64,000 nt of DNA from Mesodorylaimus sp. YZB2_4 (lineage: Eukaryota > Nematoda > Enoplea > Dorylaimida > Dorylaimidae): NCBI GenBank assembly GCA_030248295.1, contig JASANH010000104.1, positions 682,001-746,000 of the forward strand, read 5' to 3'. A program made the translations under genes and the position numbers. Below, in pieces: positions 34,704-47,338 of this stretch. Numbering within the stretch: the stretch's first letter is position 1; each line of letters opens with the position of its first letter. The notes under the pieces were generated by a model. It did no database searches and was not told the origin of the DNA. It saw nothing but the letters and a program-made list of their open reading frames with translations.

Positions 34704-36932
34704 ATGGCGCTGGAAGAATGGCTACAGAATCCGACCACATTTATGAAAAAGTGAGGGCAATTTAGGTTCTGTCCCGCAAAATAAATTGAAAATTTTGGTG
34801 GGCCTCTCCTTCTTTGAAACCGGAAACCTTGAAATGCAGGTGGTATTTGTTCACTATCAGCTTTCGTTTTTCAGGCATTCTGACGAAGATATCAGTCGAC
34901 TGTTCTGCTTCTTGAAAAGTTCATATGACAACTTAAAAACATTCGAGGCGAAGAAACCAACTAAATCGTCAAAATCTGAAGTGAATGCGTTGCCATCACT
35001 GTTGGTCAATGGATTTGATGCCGAACAAATATGGCAGCAGTTAGAGCTGCAAAACAAGAATTTTCGGAAAACGTTTTCGTTAGCGACGTGAGTGTTAGTG
35101 CAGAATTATTTAGGATATTGCTTGAGCTACGATTATTCGAATCGTTTTTAGCGACATCCCTTCAACATCATCAGTTGAGGCTGCGCCCGTTGATGAAAGC
35201 GATGAGAGCCATTTCGAGGACGAGGACGAAGAAGAGGATGAGGAGCTGATGGGCGACGATGAACAGAGGGAACTAGAAGCCGATGAAGTAGAGGGGAAGG
35301 AGCAAAATGGCGAGGACGAGGATGATGAAGACGTGAGCGATGAAGAACTGGAAGGAGAAGATCTCGAAATGGGAATGGAAGAGGAAGAGGAGGAAAGTGG
35401 ACAAGAAATGTCTGCCTTTGAACAACAGCAGAAAAAGGTACGATCACTTTTTATTGTATATTTTAGGATTTCAATGAGTCTGTTCTTCAATAGCTTCAAA
35501 AAAGGATCAATGAATATGAAGAGCAGATTATTAGTGATAAGCCGTGGCAGTTAACTGGCGAAGTAACCGCCACAAAAAGACCAGAAAATTCTCTTCTAGA
35601 AGAACATCTGTTTTACGAACACGCCACTAAACTTCGTGAGTGTCTCTAGCTTGTTCTGTGCATCTTCTTCATCCCAGCTTTTTTAGCTCCTGTCATTACT
35701 CAAGAAACTACTCAATCGTTAGAATCGTTGATTATGCAGAGGATAAAAGATCAGGTACAAATGTTTGAATTTTAGTCTCTGTGGAAAGAATTTGCGAATT
35801 ACTGTTTTAGGCGTGGGACGATGTCGAAAGGAAGGTCAAGCCGATCAATACACCCTACGTTTATAAAAATGAATTGATACTAGATCAAGAAAAATCGAAA
35901 ATGTCGCTCAGTCAAGTATACGAACAAGAATATTTGAAAAAAACTGCAGTAAGTGCTGCTGGCTTTTTTGTTACAGTTTTGGGCTTGGATTTGCTCTAAT
36001 CTCTTCCAGGTGGGGTCCTTATGCTGGATACCGGAGGCTGGGAATCGTTGAGGAAATTTCAGTTTCTAGCTCTCTAAAGCCTATCTGGAAACACCTTCGT
36101 TTACAAGCTGTCATGTATTTCCAGGTGACAGACGAAGAAAAAAAGAATCCAAAACACGAGGAAATTCGAAAATTTATGAAAGACTTGTTCTTCAAGTTGG
36201 ACCTGCTGACGAGCAGTCGTTATACGCCGAAACCTGTAAGTCAGCGTGTGTCAAGTAAGTTCCAGTTTCAGCGACCTGTTTGATTTAGATGATGCCTGAA
36301 TTGAAAGTGGTCAATAACATGCCAAGTATTCGCATGGAGGAAGTGGCACCTGTCGCTGTCAGCGACGCGGCCTTGTTGGCACCGGAAGAAGTGAAGGTAT
36401 GTCGTTGCTGACCTGCATGCCCACCTCGTCAATTGTGAGATGTCCTCATTCTTAGGAGAGACGAAAAGGAGAGATGAAGGCAAAACAAGAAAGAACGCGA
36501 GAGGACAAGAATCGTGAGCTGCGTCTGAAAAAGAAAAAACAGAAGTTGAAGGCAGCGAAACGGCAAAAAGAAGAGGCCAGCAAACCCACCAGGACTCCAC
36601 GCGATAAACTGAAGATGCTGAGAAAAGTGGGCAAGATTCGACGCGTAGAAGAGGTAAGCGGCGCTGATTCAGTGTCATTTAGGGGTGTGGGCTGTAGTGG
36701 TGTGGCTCGTACAAACTGCTTGCCACTGACTGGTCGAATGTCCAATCTCATTCATTTGCCAATTCTCCTGTTTCAGGCATCGTCTGGTGTAGCAAAGGGG
36801 AAGACGTCATCAAAGGACTTTTTCGGTCGTCTTCAAACTCAAGTGGCCAACACAGTGGCCAATGGAACGATGACTCAATTGAATATCCATAAAGATAAAA
36901 AGAAAAAGTCGGGTGCAGCATTCAAAACATGA
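34704..36932 (+). CDS. MPHOSPH10: U3 snoRNP protein MPP10
   Basis: Component of the small-subunit processome needed for 18S rRNA processing, 491 residues. Exons 34704-34750, 34875-35087, 35152-35437, 35494-35635, 35678-35754, 35811-35948, 36125-36235, 36289-36396, 36456-36653, 36777-36932. Seen: [15 protein letters not shown], a long acidic tract ([17 protein letters not shown]), [44 protein letters not shown], and [19 protein letters not shown], then a Lys-rich tail. The order matches human and yeast Mpp10. The 42-nt intron 35636-35677 uses a CCCAG acceptor that restores PFLAPVITQ. Polyadenylation signal at 36958. Confidence 0.95.
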
Positions 36933-36974
36933 GACTCGTTGCCAGTTTGATTGCGTGAATAAAGAATGAGTATA

Positions 36975-37336
36975 CTAGATATCATGAGCAATTCCCCGGG
37001 CGGTCACCTGGGCCAGCATTCTGATGAGCTTGGGCGGCTCGACATGGATTTTTTTGTAGCTGACTAGCTTATAGTACAGTATTTCTCGTCCTTCCTTTTT
37101 CCCGTGGGTATCGCTATCATTTTTCCACATGGTTTGTGAGTAGTATAAGGTGGTACATACAAAAGATAGACTCCTCTTTTCCTGATCGATTTCTCGTCGA
37201 TCAGGCAATCACCGGCCCCCGATTGATCACCGACGGTGCCCCTGGCGAGAGAATCGCCCTCTTTCTCGAACGCGAGCCAAGAGCATGGTGACGAGTCGGC
37301 CAGCCGATGAGGGGGTGACATGACAACGCAGGGCAT
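36975..37336 (-). CDS. Hypothetical minus-strand ORFs, possible small gene
   Basis: Two overlapping open frames read leftward. The upper (37064-37336) holds GDSLARGTVGDQ and RKRGVYLLY. The lower ends at 36975 with a protein-like KKIHVEPPKLIRMLAQVTAR. They may be two exons of one small gene joined inside 37064-37210, where a GTATGT donor occurs. No family was recognised and no start was fixed. Confidence 0.25.
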
Positions 37337-38201
37337 CAGTGTAAAGTGAGAGTGTGAAGGTGATCGAAGATTCGAGAGACTCTGCGGAGGTGTCGTTTTC
37401 TGTGAAGCCAGTGTAAGGTCGTTATCAAGTGTTGATCGAAATAAACTGCATTTAAATCAAATCAACGCGTGATCCTACCGTCGAGCAAAACTAATTTCCA
37501 CTGCGCGATCAATCAACGACACCCCTCGTCCTGCCATCCATCGAACACCGCAGAGTCAGCCCACGATCGATCGATAGACTGATCGCTGGACACCATCATA
37601 TTTTTCTGACAGAATACTTCATTCTCGCCACTTAAGCTTCCAACACTCGGGTTTGGGGTTTTTCTGGAAAAACCAAAAAATCCAGCAGAATTTGAAGATT
37701 TCATTGTACTTTTCGCGCTGGAAAGAACTGACCAGCTGGCCAGACGCCTCTAATATTTTGCACAGAGCTTTCTTTTGCACCCAGGAACATGTCACAATTT
37801 TTGTGTCACAAGTTGACTCGCGTTTTCACTTTACTGATCCAGTTGGTCGAAGCAGGGGCGTCGCCTTCATCTACAGTGCAATACATCTGTCCCAAAATGC
37901 AGCCATGCGAAAAATGAGAGCCTGATAAATAAAGTATTCGCTTCATCGATTGGGCTAGTGGCCGGAATGGCTTGCGCGCTCCTTTTTAGAAGCCCCACGT
38001 TAGGACTGCGAGCGGCCATATGTGAATTCAACCGTCCGAGTTGTGCTAATCTCGAAGCATCCCGATTTTGATCAATCTGCTAATATTTCTTTTGCCTTTG
38101 TTCCTGCTGGTCAAATGTGCCCTGCTCAGGTCAAATGTGCCCTGTCTCAGTGTTGACTAATGTCTTGGTTTTAGTTCGCGATAGTCTTGACACGGTAATA
38201 A
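37337..38201. other. Gene-poor spacer containing repeat A
   Basis: Apart from the repeat, the stretch shows an AATAAA near 37439 and a short duplicated TCAAATGTGCCCTG (about 38114 and 38132). No credible coding exon was found. Confidence 0.45.
37640..37815 (+). repeat. Family A repeat, second copy
   Basis: Aligns with the reverse complement of 14410-14590, including CTGACCAGCTGGCCAGACGC, CTCTAATATTTTGC and the following TCTTTTGCACCCAGGAACA. Only one arm of the inverted repeat was seen here, so this copy may be truncated. Confidence 0.55.
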
Positions 38202-39349
38202 TCAATACATGTATACGGTACTATCAGCAGGCCCGACATATCCGGTGGCGATGAGTATCACATCGATGATGGTCCACACTCCCAGACCACCGAAACTGAA
38301 CAATTTGCCCAGTCCGCTTCTCCAAAGTCCCAAGTAGAACCTATCCACTCCGAAACCGCCCAGCGTGATGCTGCAAGGAAAAGAGACTGCAGTGCTCATC
38401 GAGTCCCCAGCTACTGGCTTGGTGCTGACCTCAGAATCAAAGCCGTCGACCATTTATAACGACCAGTCGTCCATCGACACGGCACCCGTTTTTGGAACTT
38501 GCGCATTCCGAAACAGAGCACGCTCTCGTTCACACTGCACTCCGTGCCTTTCAAGTCATTGGGCGGAGGGGCGATCACGCTGCAGTTGGTCGCAGCAGTG
38601 CATGTGTAATACTGAGCGTCCAGCTGATAACAATAGGCGCATTTCATCTCCTTCGAGAACGTCTTCTGTCCCTGCAAACATCACCATCTTCATCATTGTG
38701 CGCCTTATAGGGCTCACTCATAAGGACCCCAGCTACTTCAGGGCGGAATTGGTTGGGGAGGGTGCCAAATAGACGACCACTAGCCTCACGTTAAATCTAA
38801 CAGGGAAACTGTCCGCATGGATGTTAATGATCAGTATTAGATCTCCTTCTTATAAGGGGGTTAGGAGCCACGGGATAGGCGTGAAGGCGGACGAATGAGC
38901 AGAGGTGGCGGGTACGATAAAAGACCCATGTTTGGTGAACGTATTGAGCGGTGAATCCCAGCCAAGTTCCTGTTTACCTGACACTGCACATTCTCTTTCG
39001 CTGCACACGGCACGTGGACCAAATCTCCATATTTACACGTCGGGGACTTGCCACTTCCCGACTCGTAGCCGTAAACTGTGAAATTACACGTTATACAATC
39101 GACCCCGAGCTGATTGCATTGCTTTTCACTTGGGCACGATCTGAAATGCAACCCATCTACACCATGACTGCGTTGCCACTCACGCAACCACACCCGCCCC
39201 AGCGCCCTTCACCGGACAAGGCCTCCAGAAAGAGCATCCGACCCCGCTTACCCTCGGTCATTCTCTCCGACCCCTGTTCCAATCCACGCCAGCCATGACG
39301 CGATCGCAAACACTGAAATCAATCCAGATGGAACACAGCCTCCCAACAT
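38202..39349 (-). CDS. TM2D3: TM2 domain-containing protein 3 (almondex)
   Basis: Secretory-pathway membrane protein linked to Notch signalling in insects, 223 residues. Exons 39252-39349, 38978-39140, 38430-38671, 38202-38370. The first exon gives a signal peptide (LISVFAIASWLAW). A cysteine-rich lumenal domain follows (CPSEKQCNQLGVDC, TCNFTVYGY, CAAKENVQCQ, CAYCYQLD, TNCSVIAP). The C-terminal TM2 module reads RYKWSTALILSITLGGFGVD, RFYLGLWRSGLGKLFSFGG and GYVGPADS with the DRF-type motif between two helices. The order and spacing match TM2D3 rather than TM2D1/2. The donor at 38424-38429 is GTCAGC. It is the last gene of a four-gene minus-strand tandem. Confidence 0.92.
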
Positions 39350-39530
39350 GCACAGCCATGGCTCACCTTCTCGTAACGAGACGCCTCTCAATCTCCTCCT
39401 CGCGTACATGAACTACATATGAGCACCTGGAATCGAAGCACTGATCACTCCTGCTCACTTTATCAACCGTGTCAAAAATCAGAGCCAGATAGGCCTTTGA
39501 AACAAAACATTCGCTAGTTTTATGTCCACC

Positions 39531-39536
39531 TTTATT
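39531..39536 (-). terminator. KRTCAP2 polyadenylation signal
   Basis: AATAAA on the minus strand, about 70 nt after the KRTCAP2 stop and 180 nt before the TM2D3 ATG. Confidence 0.55.
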
Positions 39537-39606
39537 CCATCCTGACCATATAGTAAAAATGATCACTGAAAAACCACAGAACCTACCAAAATCAACAATC
39601 ACAACT

Positions 39607-40447
39607 TCACTTCTTCTTCTTTCCAGCTCCAGCAGCTGGCGCGGCGAAACTACTTCCACCAACAGAATACTTCGCACTGCTGATTTTGTTGATCGAAGTT
39701 AACAAAATAATCGAGAAAATTATGCTAAAAATGTTTTTTTAAACAATTGCCAATTGCCTCCCAACACAAAGTAAAGTGTAGGGCAAGGAAACCGCATCAA
39801 AGAAGCCCAGACCAGTAACCCTGGCGCCGTGTGCCACAACGAATGAGAGAGAACTGTGATCTCCCATGGCTAAGAAACGGCAACCCCTCGGGTAAATGTT
39901 TCACCTGCAGATCCCTACAGTCGCGAGACTTGCGAGGCTTCAATCGGAGTTTTTGTCCCGCCGACTTTGATGGGTCACATTCTCTCCTACGCCTGCCAGG
40001 CTAGGTTACACGAGGAGAACGGGCACGCAAGCCATGAACACTGCCCAGTCACTCACCACGTGGTCACGCACACGCGATGAACCAAGGCAGAGGCGAAAGC
40101 AGCAACAGCGATACATCCCAACACTACAACAAAGGCACTCTTTAGAACCCTGCTCCCGTTTCCAACACTTCCATTTACCTTCCGGGAATAACTTAGCTTG
40201 GAAGTTTCCACCAAAAAATTCCATTTCGAAATTACTAACAGCCTAAAAGGAAAATTAGGTTTCTCCTTTCTCATTTTTTGATTCTTCCACTCACCGTCAA
40301 CAAGAAAACAAAAATGTTGGAGCCAGCAAATCCGCCAAACACTGTGGCCAATTGGGAAGAGGCCAGTTGAGAGCGAAATGCTTGCATACCCGCGAAGGTC
40401 AACAAGGCCAAGATCGAGGCCAGAATAGCCGAAGTGCCGTTCGCCAT
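39607..40447 (-). CDS. KRTCAP2: Oligosaccharyltransferase subunit KRTCAP2
   Basis: Small subunit of the Sec61-associated oligosaccharyltransferase, 133 residues against 136 in human. Exons 40295-40447, 40179-40242, 40057-40123, 39607-39724. Three membrane helices. Seen: LLTFAGMQAFRSQLASSQ, FVFLLTAVSNFE, GGNFQAKLFPE, LGCIAVAAFASALVHRVCVT, INKISSAKYS and a KKKK end. The third exon uses a TTGTTGTAG acceptor; the nearer CAG would break the frame, while this one restores the exact human spacing between FPE and HRVCVT. Intron 39725-40056 carries repeat B copy 1. Confidence 0.92.
39815..40025 (+). repeat. Family B dispersed repeat, copy 1
   Basis: Intronic, antisense to KRTCAP2. Shares with copy 2 (46585-46800) GAGAGAA...TGATCTCC, TGGCTAA/GAA, ATGTTTCA, CAGTCGCGAGACTTGC, the block GAGTTTTTGTCCCGCCGACTTTG, and CTACGCCTGCCAGGCTAGGTT. 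About 200 bp, no ORF. Confidence 0.6.
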
Positions 40448-40456
40448 TCACGTTGT
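40448..40456 (-). promoter_or_regulatory. KRTCAP2 ATG-proximal splice acceptor
   Basis: GTTGTGTAG on the minus strand leaves 9 nt before the start codon, about 110 nt after the ELP1 polyadenylation signal. This is the layout of an internal gene of a trans-spliced operon. Confidence 0.45.
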
Positions 40457-40567
40457 CTACACAACGCACAGATCATCGATAAGAACCGACAATCAGAAAC
40501 CATTCAGCAACGTATTCAAGCCACGCAAGGCCATCTCAGCACAACAACACCAACTTTTATAAAATTC

Positions 40568-40573
40568 TTTATT
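40568..40573 (-). terminator. ELP1 polyadenylation signal
   Basis: AATAAA on the minus strand 19 nt after the ELP1 stop, within the 144-nt gap before the KRTCAP2 ATG. Confidence 0.65.
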
Positions 40574-40591
40574 CCACATTAAAACAATTCC

Positions 40592-43500
40592 TCACGAAAA
40601 CGATGACACTTTCCAACTTGCATCGAATCCAGTCTTGGGTGGAATCATGTACTGATCTGAAACAGGCCAAAATGCAAGACATCGCCATCACCAAATCGAA
40701 CCACATTACTCACCAAGTTTGATTCTTACACCACAGTCGATGACACCACAAAATCTATTCGCCACTTCGGCCGCAGTTGCACTCTCGTCCGTTATTAGCT
40801 GAAACAGAAATAGCGTACGAGCCCTGTTGCTATTGAATAAGTCGAACAGCAGTAGGCCCCTAAATCCTCCCCTCTCAACAGGAATACTTGTATGGCGGAA
40901 ACTTATGCCTTCGTACCCTGCCATACACACGAAGTCTCCCCAAGGTCAACTGGCATAACTCATACTTCATACCATCCCTCACCTCCGGCCTGAACTACAT
41001 GAAACAAACTATCCTGCGCCAGCGACAATCGAGATAGACTGGTCTGAAATACCTGATCCTCCATCGGTCCTGGCAACATGCTCAGATCCATCGACTCTGG
41101 CCAAATTTCCGTGATCGATTTTTGTATTAGATCGGAAAACTCGGCGAAGGCGTGTTGCAGCTGCTGTCCTTCCTTCTGCAGCTCGAACTGACTCATCGTT
41201 CGAAGAAGTGCCGCCACATCATCTGAAATGGTGACCCCTTATACACCCACCATAGAACAGCACTAACATTCTTACTTTGCATTTCACTCGCCTGCTCCAC
41301 AATCTCAGACAACTCTTTCAAAAGTCCCAAATCCTCGTATGCATTGCCCTCTTTCAGACTGTACTTCTTTCGTTCTAGTTTCTTGGCTCGTCTTGCACGA
41401 GAGCTGAAAGTCACAAGCATTGAACTAAGTCCAGTATGCCTTACGCAGGACTACTGACCTGGCACTCCTTGAGCTGTAAGCAGCACTTGACCTCGTCACA
41501 GTACTGCTCGCCTCCGTCGACATATCCGCCATTGGGTCGTCAATCTCTCCTGACAGAACTCGCTCTAAAGCCAGCACACAACCCACATCCCAAGCACACC
41601 ATACCTTTTTCATTGATCTCCTTCAACCTCGCCCTTTTCTCTTCTCTAACCACAGCCAGCCGATTTCTATACTGACCAAATGTTATTCGTTGTTTCTCAA
41701 TGGTGTCAGTCACTTTTTGACAATACGCCATCAAGGCGGGAACGATCACGGACTGCACCATTTCCAGCTGGCCGCTTTGATACACCTACAACACATTCAG
41801 ACTTCAGAATAAGGAACAGGAATGAAGCCAGTACAACATACTCTCAGGACAGCTTCATCCCACAACGCGCCATCGAGAAGTGTGCAAACGCATCGCTTTA
41901 GATCCTGAAACCATGACAGCGCTTATAGGACATGTTGGAATTACAGGCGGCGGTAGGAGCTTCTTTGCTTCATGAAGTAAATGTCTGAATGAGGGGAAAC
42001 ATGAAAAATCACACATACATACTTTCAAGAATTCGTACTCCACCAGAGCGGCCTCGACAAAATGACGCTGGTCTTTGAGTCTTTCTACATACAAAGGACA
42101 CCACCATGAACCTGATCGCTTCACTCTTTTCCACCCACTTACTGGCTAACCCATCGCACAGATCAAACAGTCGCTCCTTTTCCATCCCGGCTCTCGTAGC
42201 CAACGCTAATGCCACCTTCCAGTTCAACGCCTTTGCGTAGTTCTCAATTGCCTTATCCGTTTCGCCCGCCAGTTCGTACGATACGGCTGCCTCGCCGAAT
42301 TTCCTCTGACTTGCAAGATGATCAGCAAACGAAGCGCAGATAATCTGAAACCGAAATAAAGGTTCAAAAATTGCCACCCAGTCCATCACATATGCATACT
42401 TTATACTCAGGTGTTCTAGCCGTCAATAGACGCAACGCACTCACATACATCCCGTGCCCTTTCACAAATTGGACAAACTCCTCGAATCTTTCGTTGTTTC
42501 CTTTTACTGAAATGGAAAATTTGGCACAATAATGCGAATGTGTCGAAGTTCTGCTCTCCTCCTTTCCTGAACCAGGTGCTCGCCCTACCTTGAACCAACA
42601 GGAAATCCTAAGCTCGAGAAAGGCTCTTGCAGCCCACGCCAAGAGTGCCAGGTTGTACTGTAGATCTTCCATCGTATGAACTCCCACACAATCGTATCAC
42701 TTACCACTATCGAACAAATGTACCAACGCCTTTTCCCATCGGGACAAATGCACATCGATCCGATACTTCATATAAGGAGGTTCCAATGATCGTAACTCAG
42801 TCAAGAATGGAAGAAACTCTTTCGGGTCCTAAAAAAGCTCAGTTATTACAAAAATCATATCAACTTTTTATGATTACCTTCTGAGATTTCTCAGCCACCA
42901 TCAGCACGAGATCAAAATCATAAGTCCCCAAGGCCACGTCAAACAATCGATTGGCATCGATTACGTACAGCAAATGCTGCAAGGCCTCGTCGATAACCTT
43001 CGTCTCGACACCGCTGTCTGTAATATACATTCTTCAGACTATGAGCTTCTCATCCAATGTCCGTCTCACCTCGAAAGTCTTTCACAACTTGCAAGGCTGA
43101 ATCCAGTTGAGGCGGTGTCATTTTCACCAGCGTCATCAAGATACTCGTACAGAACTTGTGCGGGGGGATCGACTTCCGCAGAGCTTCACGCAAAGCATTG
43201 CACACGTGATCGACCTTTCCAGTCTTTGACTCCTTCTGGCGCCCACGGCGGTTCGGATAAAATTGAGAATACATCGTCTCACTGACATCCTCATCCCTGA
43301 AACAAAGCATGTGCACCTTCAATACAAAATCTCCAAGTCAACTTACTTCAAATCCGAAACGAACAAATTCAATAACGTCGAATCGTTAATTTGATCCACA
43401 AAAATATCAATATTCTTCAAAAATTGCTGAAATCCAAGGAAAGAATGAATACAAAAAACAAATCCCACCTTTCTCCTCCTCAAGCTACCTCGGGCGAATG

Positions 43501-46500
43501 ATCGTACAGCAGGTTCAAATTGACACGATGTCGACGCATCAATAACAACGCTCGTTTGTATTCGAACCTGAAATTCATACCATCCACACAAATTCTATTC
43601 AACTCAAGCAACGCCACTCACTTGTTCAACATCTTTTTCGCAATAGACAGAACCAAAGCACGCGGGTAAATGGCTTCTAAATTGCCCCGAGGCATTTGCA
43701 GCACGACTTTTCCATCATCACTCACCACCGCCACGATTCTCGAACCTCGTTCAACGTTCCTCGCGTCAGCTTCGGATACTATTTTAGGTGATATCCCTAA
43801 AATCGCAAGAAATCCAAATCCAAGCCCAAACCTTTTTCTCCCAATTCAGGCATATCCACCTGTCTTACCATTTTTAAAACTATCATTCGGTAGGCACTTT
43901 AAATGATGCGTAATCGTTGTGAACAAGACGAACGAGTCGTACAAGCAAAACGAATTTGCATCATTCGATACCTGAAACAAGGACTTGACACGACCCCACG
44001 TCAACAGCCATGACCAGACTTACCTCGATACCATTAATCGTCAATTGGAAGCGCTCATTCAGACAAACCACATACATCTAAACAGACCTTTATGTAAACC
44101 CCGCCAACGACCAGACCCAGCCTAAACCTTACTTTTCCATTCACAGTCACCGTTTCCATTTGATACGCAACCGAAGACAATGGTTTCGACACCAAGGCAC
44201 ACGGAGACAGGTCATACGAATCTAAACCACTTGAACGTGAACCAGAGATCAACGAAAAAAAGATTCACTCACCAGTTAAAACAGAAAACTGTCCGTCCAT
44301 CGATTGCAAAAGAGCAAGTTCTCCATTCGCCCCGGATAACGATGACACTCCGAAAACGCCTGCATCAAGGCGGTGTATTTTCCTAAAACCATGAAAAAGC
44401 ATAAAATGCAGATATTTCATGCTTTAGTTCACGTCTTTGTATGTCCAGAAGGTAACCCTAGCGTACAGTGCCCTTGGAATGCGCTGAAGTGCTAGGCTAC
44501 CAAAATGTTGCAATAGCACAACTAAATAACACGCAGAATTAATTGGAAGTTTTGCGCAAAATTCTACTTATCACCAGTCACACGTCTATGGTACAGTGCT
44601 ATCAACAATAGGCAGGGTACTCTACACATATCTCGAAAGACGCCTCACTTCACGTATTCTGTTATCCCGTCAACCTACGCAGCTACACCAAGCAAGTCTA
44701 CTCCACACAGGTACACCTACCTGATTCCTTCGGCACTTCCGTCCATCTCCACAACCACCAACTTCCATCCTTCTTCTGTCATTGATACGTAAGAATACAC
44801 ACCGTTCTTCAAATGTCGCAGATGGTAGGGCTTCTCCCCAGAATCGACAGCGAGCCTACAAGATCCAAGCCGTTGACACTAATCCACTGAAATCATGCCT
44901 TTCTTACCTCACGCACTTTGATAATACGTCCTTGAATACCGCCCCGTTTCGTACCCCATTTTTTCCTGGGTCTAAAAAAAAGTAATTCTAAACCAAAAAA
45001 TGCCGGCCCGCAATCAGCATAAGACGCATACCAGCATGGAATACAAGCAGTTCGTTCTTATACGTTAGGCAAGCAACACCGACTCCACCATCGTCCACTA
45101 ACATCACTTCATTGACGAACGAACCAGCCGCAATCGAGTACTGGTACCTAAATGCAAGCCCCGTCACGCCTAGATAGAACACGTGGTTATACCCTTCTTA
45201 CATCGGAGGTGGGACAACTGCTTTCCGAAAGTCAGTCAGACGGACGTTCTCTAAAAACATAATCCATAACACCAAGATTACCCTCATTCAACCACACCAC
45301 CTTACTTCCATCAATCACAGCAACCAGCGCGTTCTCGTCTGTTCTCGCCTGCCGGTCGACAACGAAAGCGAACAAATAGGTCTTGAACTGGCCGTCCTTG
45401 AACACCACGTGCAAGGTGTTGGCGTGATCAGGGTCCCAGCACACGGCCGTGGGGGCTTCCTCTGAGGAGAAATCATACGATAACTTACAGTACCAATGGT
45501 AATTACTCGTCGTGTAAAATTGCACTAAAACAAGAACTCACAACAAATCGTACAAGAACAAGAAATCCATACGCTTACAATAGACTCGATGATCATCAGC
45601 GGAACGCAACCAAACCACCAAAATCGATGATTCCCTGTTCCAGGCGAACTCTTGTACCTGTAAACCACATCTCATTTTCACCCGCTAACACCAAGTCAAT
45701 GAAATTCTCACCTCACACTTGCCCGCCTCGAATGGCAGAACGAATTCGCCGTGCCTTAGTCCATTACGTTCATAGAAAATGACCTGGCACGCGTCTGGTT
45801 TGTTTTGCGAAGTGGCAATAAGAGAACCAGATGGCCTGCAATTCTAAACGTCAGTGGTCAATGCAATACTCAGTACCAGGCCTAACCTCCACGCGAGGCA
45901 CTGTCCAATACCATCCACTCGTTCATTCGTACTACAGTGCACACCCTCACGGGACCACACGCGAATTGTTCGACCTAAAATGCAAACCAACATTCCAGTA
46001 TTCTCATCAATTCAAAACACTGCACAAACCTTTTTCTGGATCAACAGAGCTGATGGAAAAGTACTGGCCATCGCCTCGCCATGAAATTCGAACTTTACGG
46101 TCATCCCAGTCCAAAACAGACGTCGATTCCTGAAATGGAAACCATGTGCGCTCACGATCATCTCCCATGGCTCTCCCACAACTTACCAGGGTCGACTTTG
46201 CCAAAGCAGCTTGTTTCCCTTCCGATCCGTGAAATTGAGTCTCTTTCTTCCCCCACCCGACTGTTATAAGATCATCTGAAACACAAGCTCTATTACACAC
46301 CATCTCTCCGCTGCACCAGCTCAGCTTCTAACCTGTTCCAAATTCGGATGGGTGCAACGTCAGTTCATTCATTAGTTCGAAATCTCTGTTGAGCATACAG
46401 ATGTTGTTCTCATCCGTGACGACGATCAGGATCTCGTAATCAGGACTCCAACAAGAAGCCACTAGAGTAGCTGCCATGCATCCGACCACATCAACCTATA

Positions 46501-47187
46501 AAGCAGGGTAGCTAATCCGCGTAAAGAATACACCTCTCTTGGCCCACGGATGATTGCCCGCACTATCGCCCCATGTCTGGCACCTGGCACCTGACAACTG
46601 CAACCAACGGTTACGGCGAGTGGGAGAGAATTATTGATCTCCTTGGCTGAAAGACGTCAACCACTCCGGTTGATGTTTCAGACGCAGGCACTGTCGCAAG
46701 ACGTGCCTAGTTCCAGTCCGAGTTTTTGTCCCACCGACTTTGGTCGGTCGCATTCTGTCCCACGCCAGCCGGCCACGGTTGCATAAGCCATTCAGGCTCA
46801 CTAGCACTACTAGGTACTCAATTTCACCTGACTAGTCATGGGATCCAACACGACAATGTTGCCAGTCGACGTGCACAGACAGAGCTGCTGCAAATCAGCC
46901 AGAAATTCCATGCCGACAATGCACTCCGTACTATCTCGGACGACACTCTCCGACACGAGGTCCACACTCATTTTCTAAAATTCAATCCCGTCAATCAAAT
47001 TACACCTTGCCTTGCACACCCACTCCTCACTAACCAAACCCCTGCTCTCATCGAGCCCGAGCACCACATGACCGCACAGCAAATAGGTCATCGGCGTCAA
47101 CGTATCGATCGTCATGACACACGGCCGACCCGCACTCGATTCTGGCACACGACCACCAACGCAATGTAGCAGTTTCAAATTTCTCAT
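40592..47187 (-). CDS. ELP1: Elongator complex protein 1 (ELP1/IKAP)
   Basis: Scaffold of Elongator, which modifies wobble uridines of tRNA. 33 exons sum to 1317 residues (human 1332), all in phase. Exons run from 47035-47187 through, for example, 46828-46974, 46333-46495, 45282-45524, 44721-44855, 43622-43796, 43070-43296, 42143-42344, 41605-41785, 40999-41222, to 40592-40656. Seen: [145 protein letters not shown], and the C-terminal basic [11 protein letters not shown] and YMIPPK. The N half is WD40 propeller, the C half TPR-like. The link to the last two exons is less certain because a GTAGTT donor is needed. Confidence 0.95.
46585..46800 (+). repeat. Family B dispersed repeat, copy 2
   Basis: Inside ELP1 intron 46496-46827, antisense to the gene. 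Contains TCAACCACTCCGGTTGATG, GCAGGCACTGTCGCAAGACG and GAGTTTTTGTCCCACCGACT. Orientation is the same as copies 1 and 3. Confidence 0.6.
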
Positions 47188-47194
47188 CCTATCT
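47188..47194 (-). promoter_or_regulatory. ELP1 ATG-proximal splice acceptor
   Basis: TCTTTTCAG on the minus strand leaves only 7 nt before the start codon. It lies within the 151-nt gap after the MAP2K5 stop. Confidence 0.5.
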
Positions 47195-47338
47195 CTGAAA
47201 AGACTTCTATCGGAAACAATTCACAATCCAGCTTCCAAAAACTTTCTGGCTGAACAGCCATTCTTTCACGACAAACATTGCTTAAAAAATCCCATTTTTA
47301 CTGCATATATTTAAAAAATACAAAAATTACACCCGAAT

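Noticed and set aside
40124..40178. 29-nt intron in KRTCAP2 using the nearer CAG
   Set aside because: It gives an immediate stop. The TTGTTGTAG acceptor 26 nt further on restores the frame and the family spacing.
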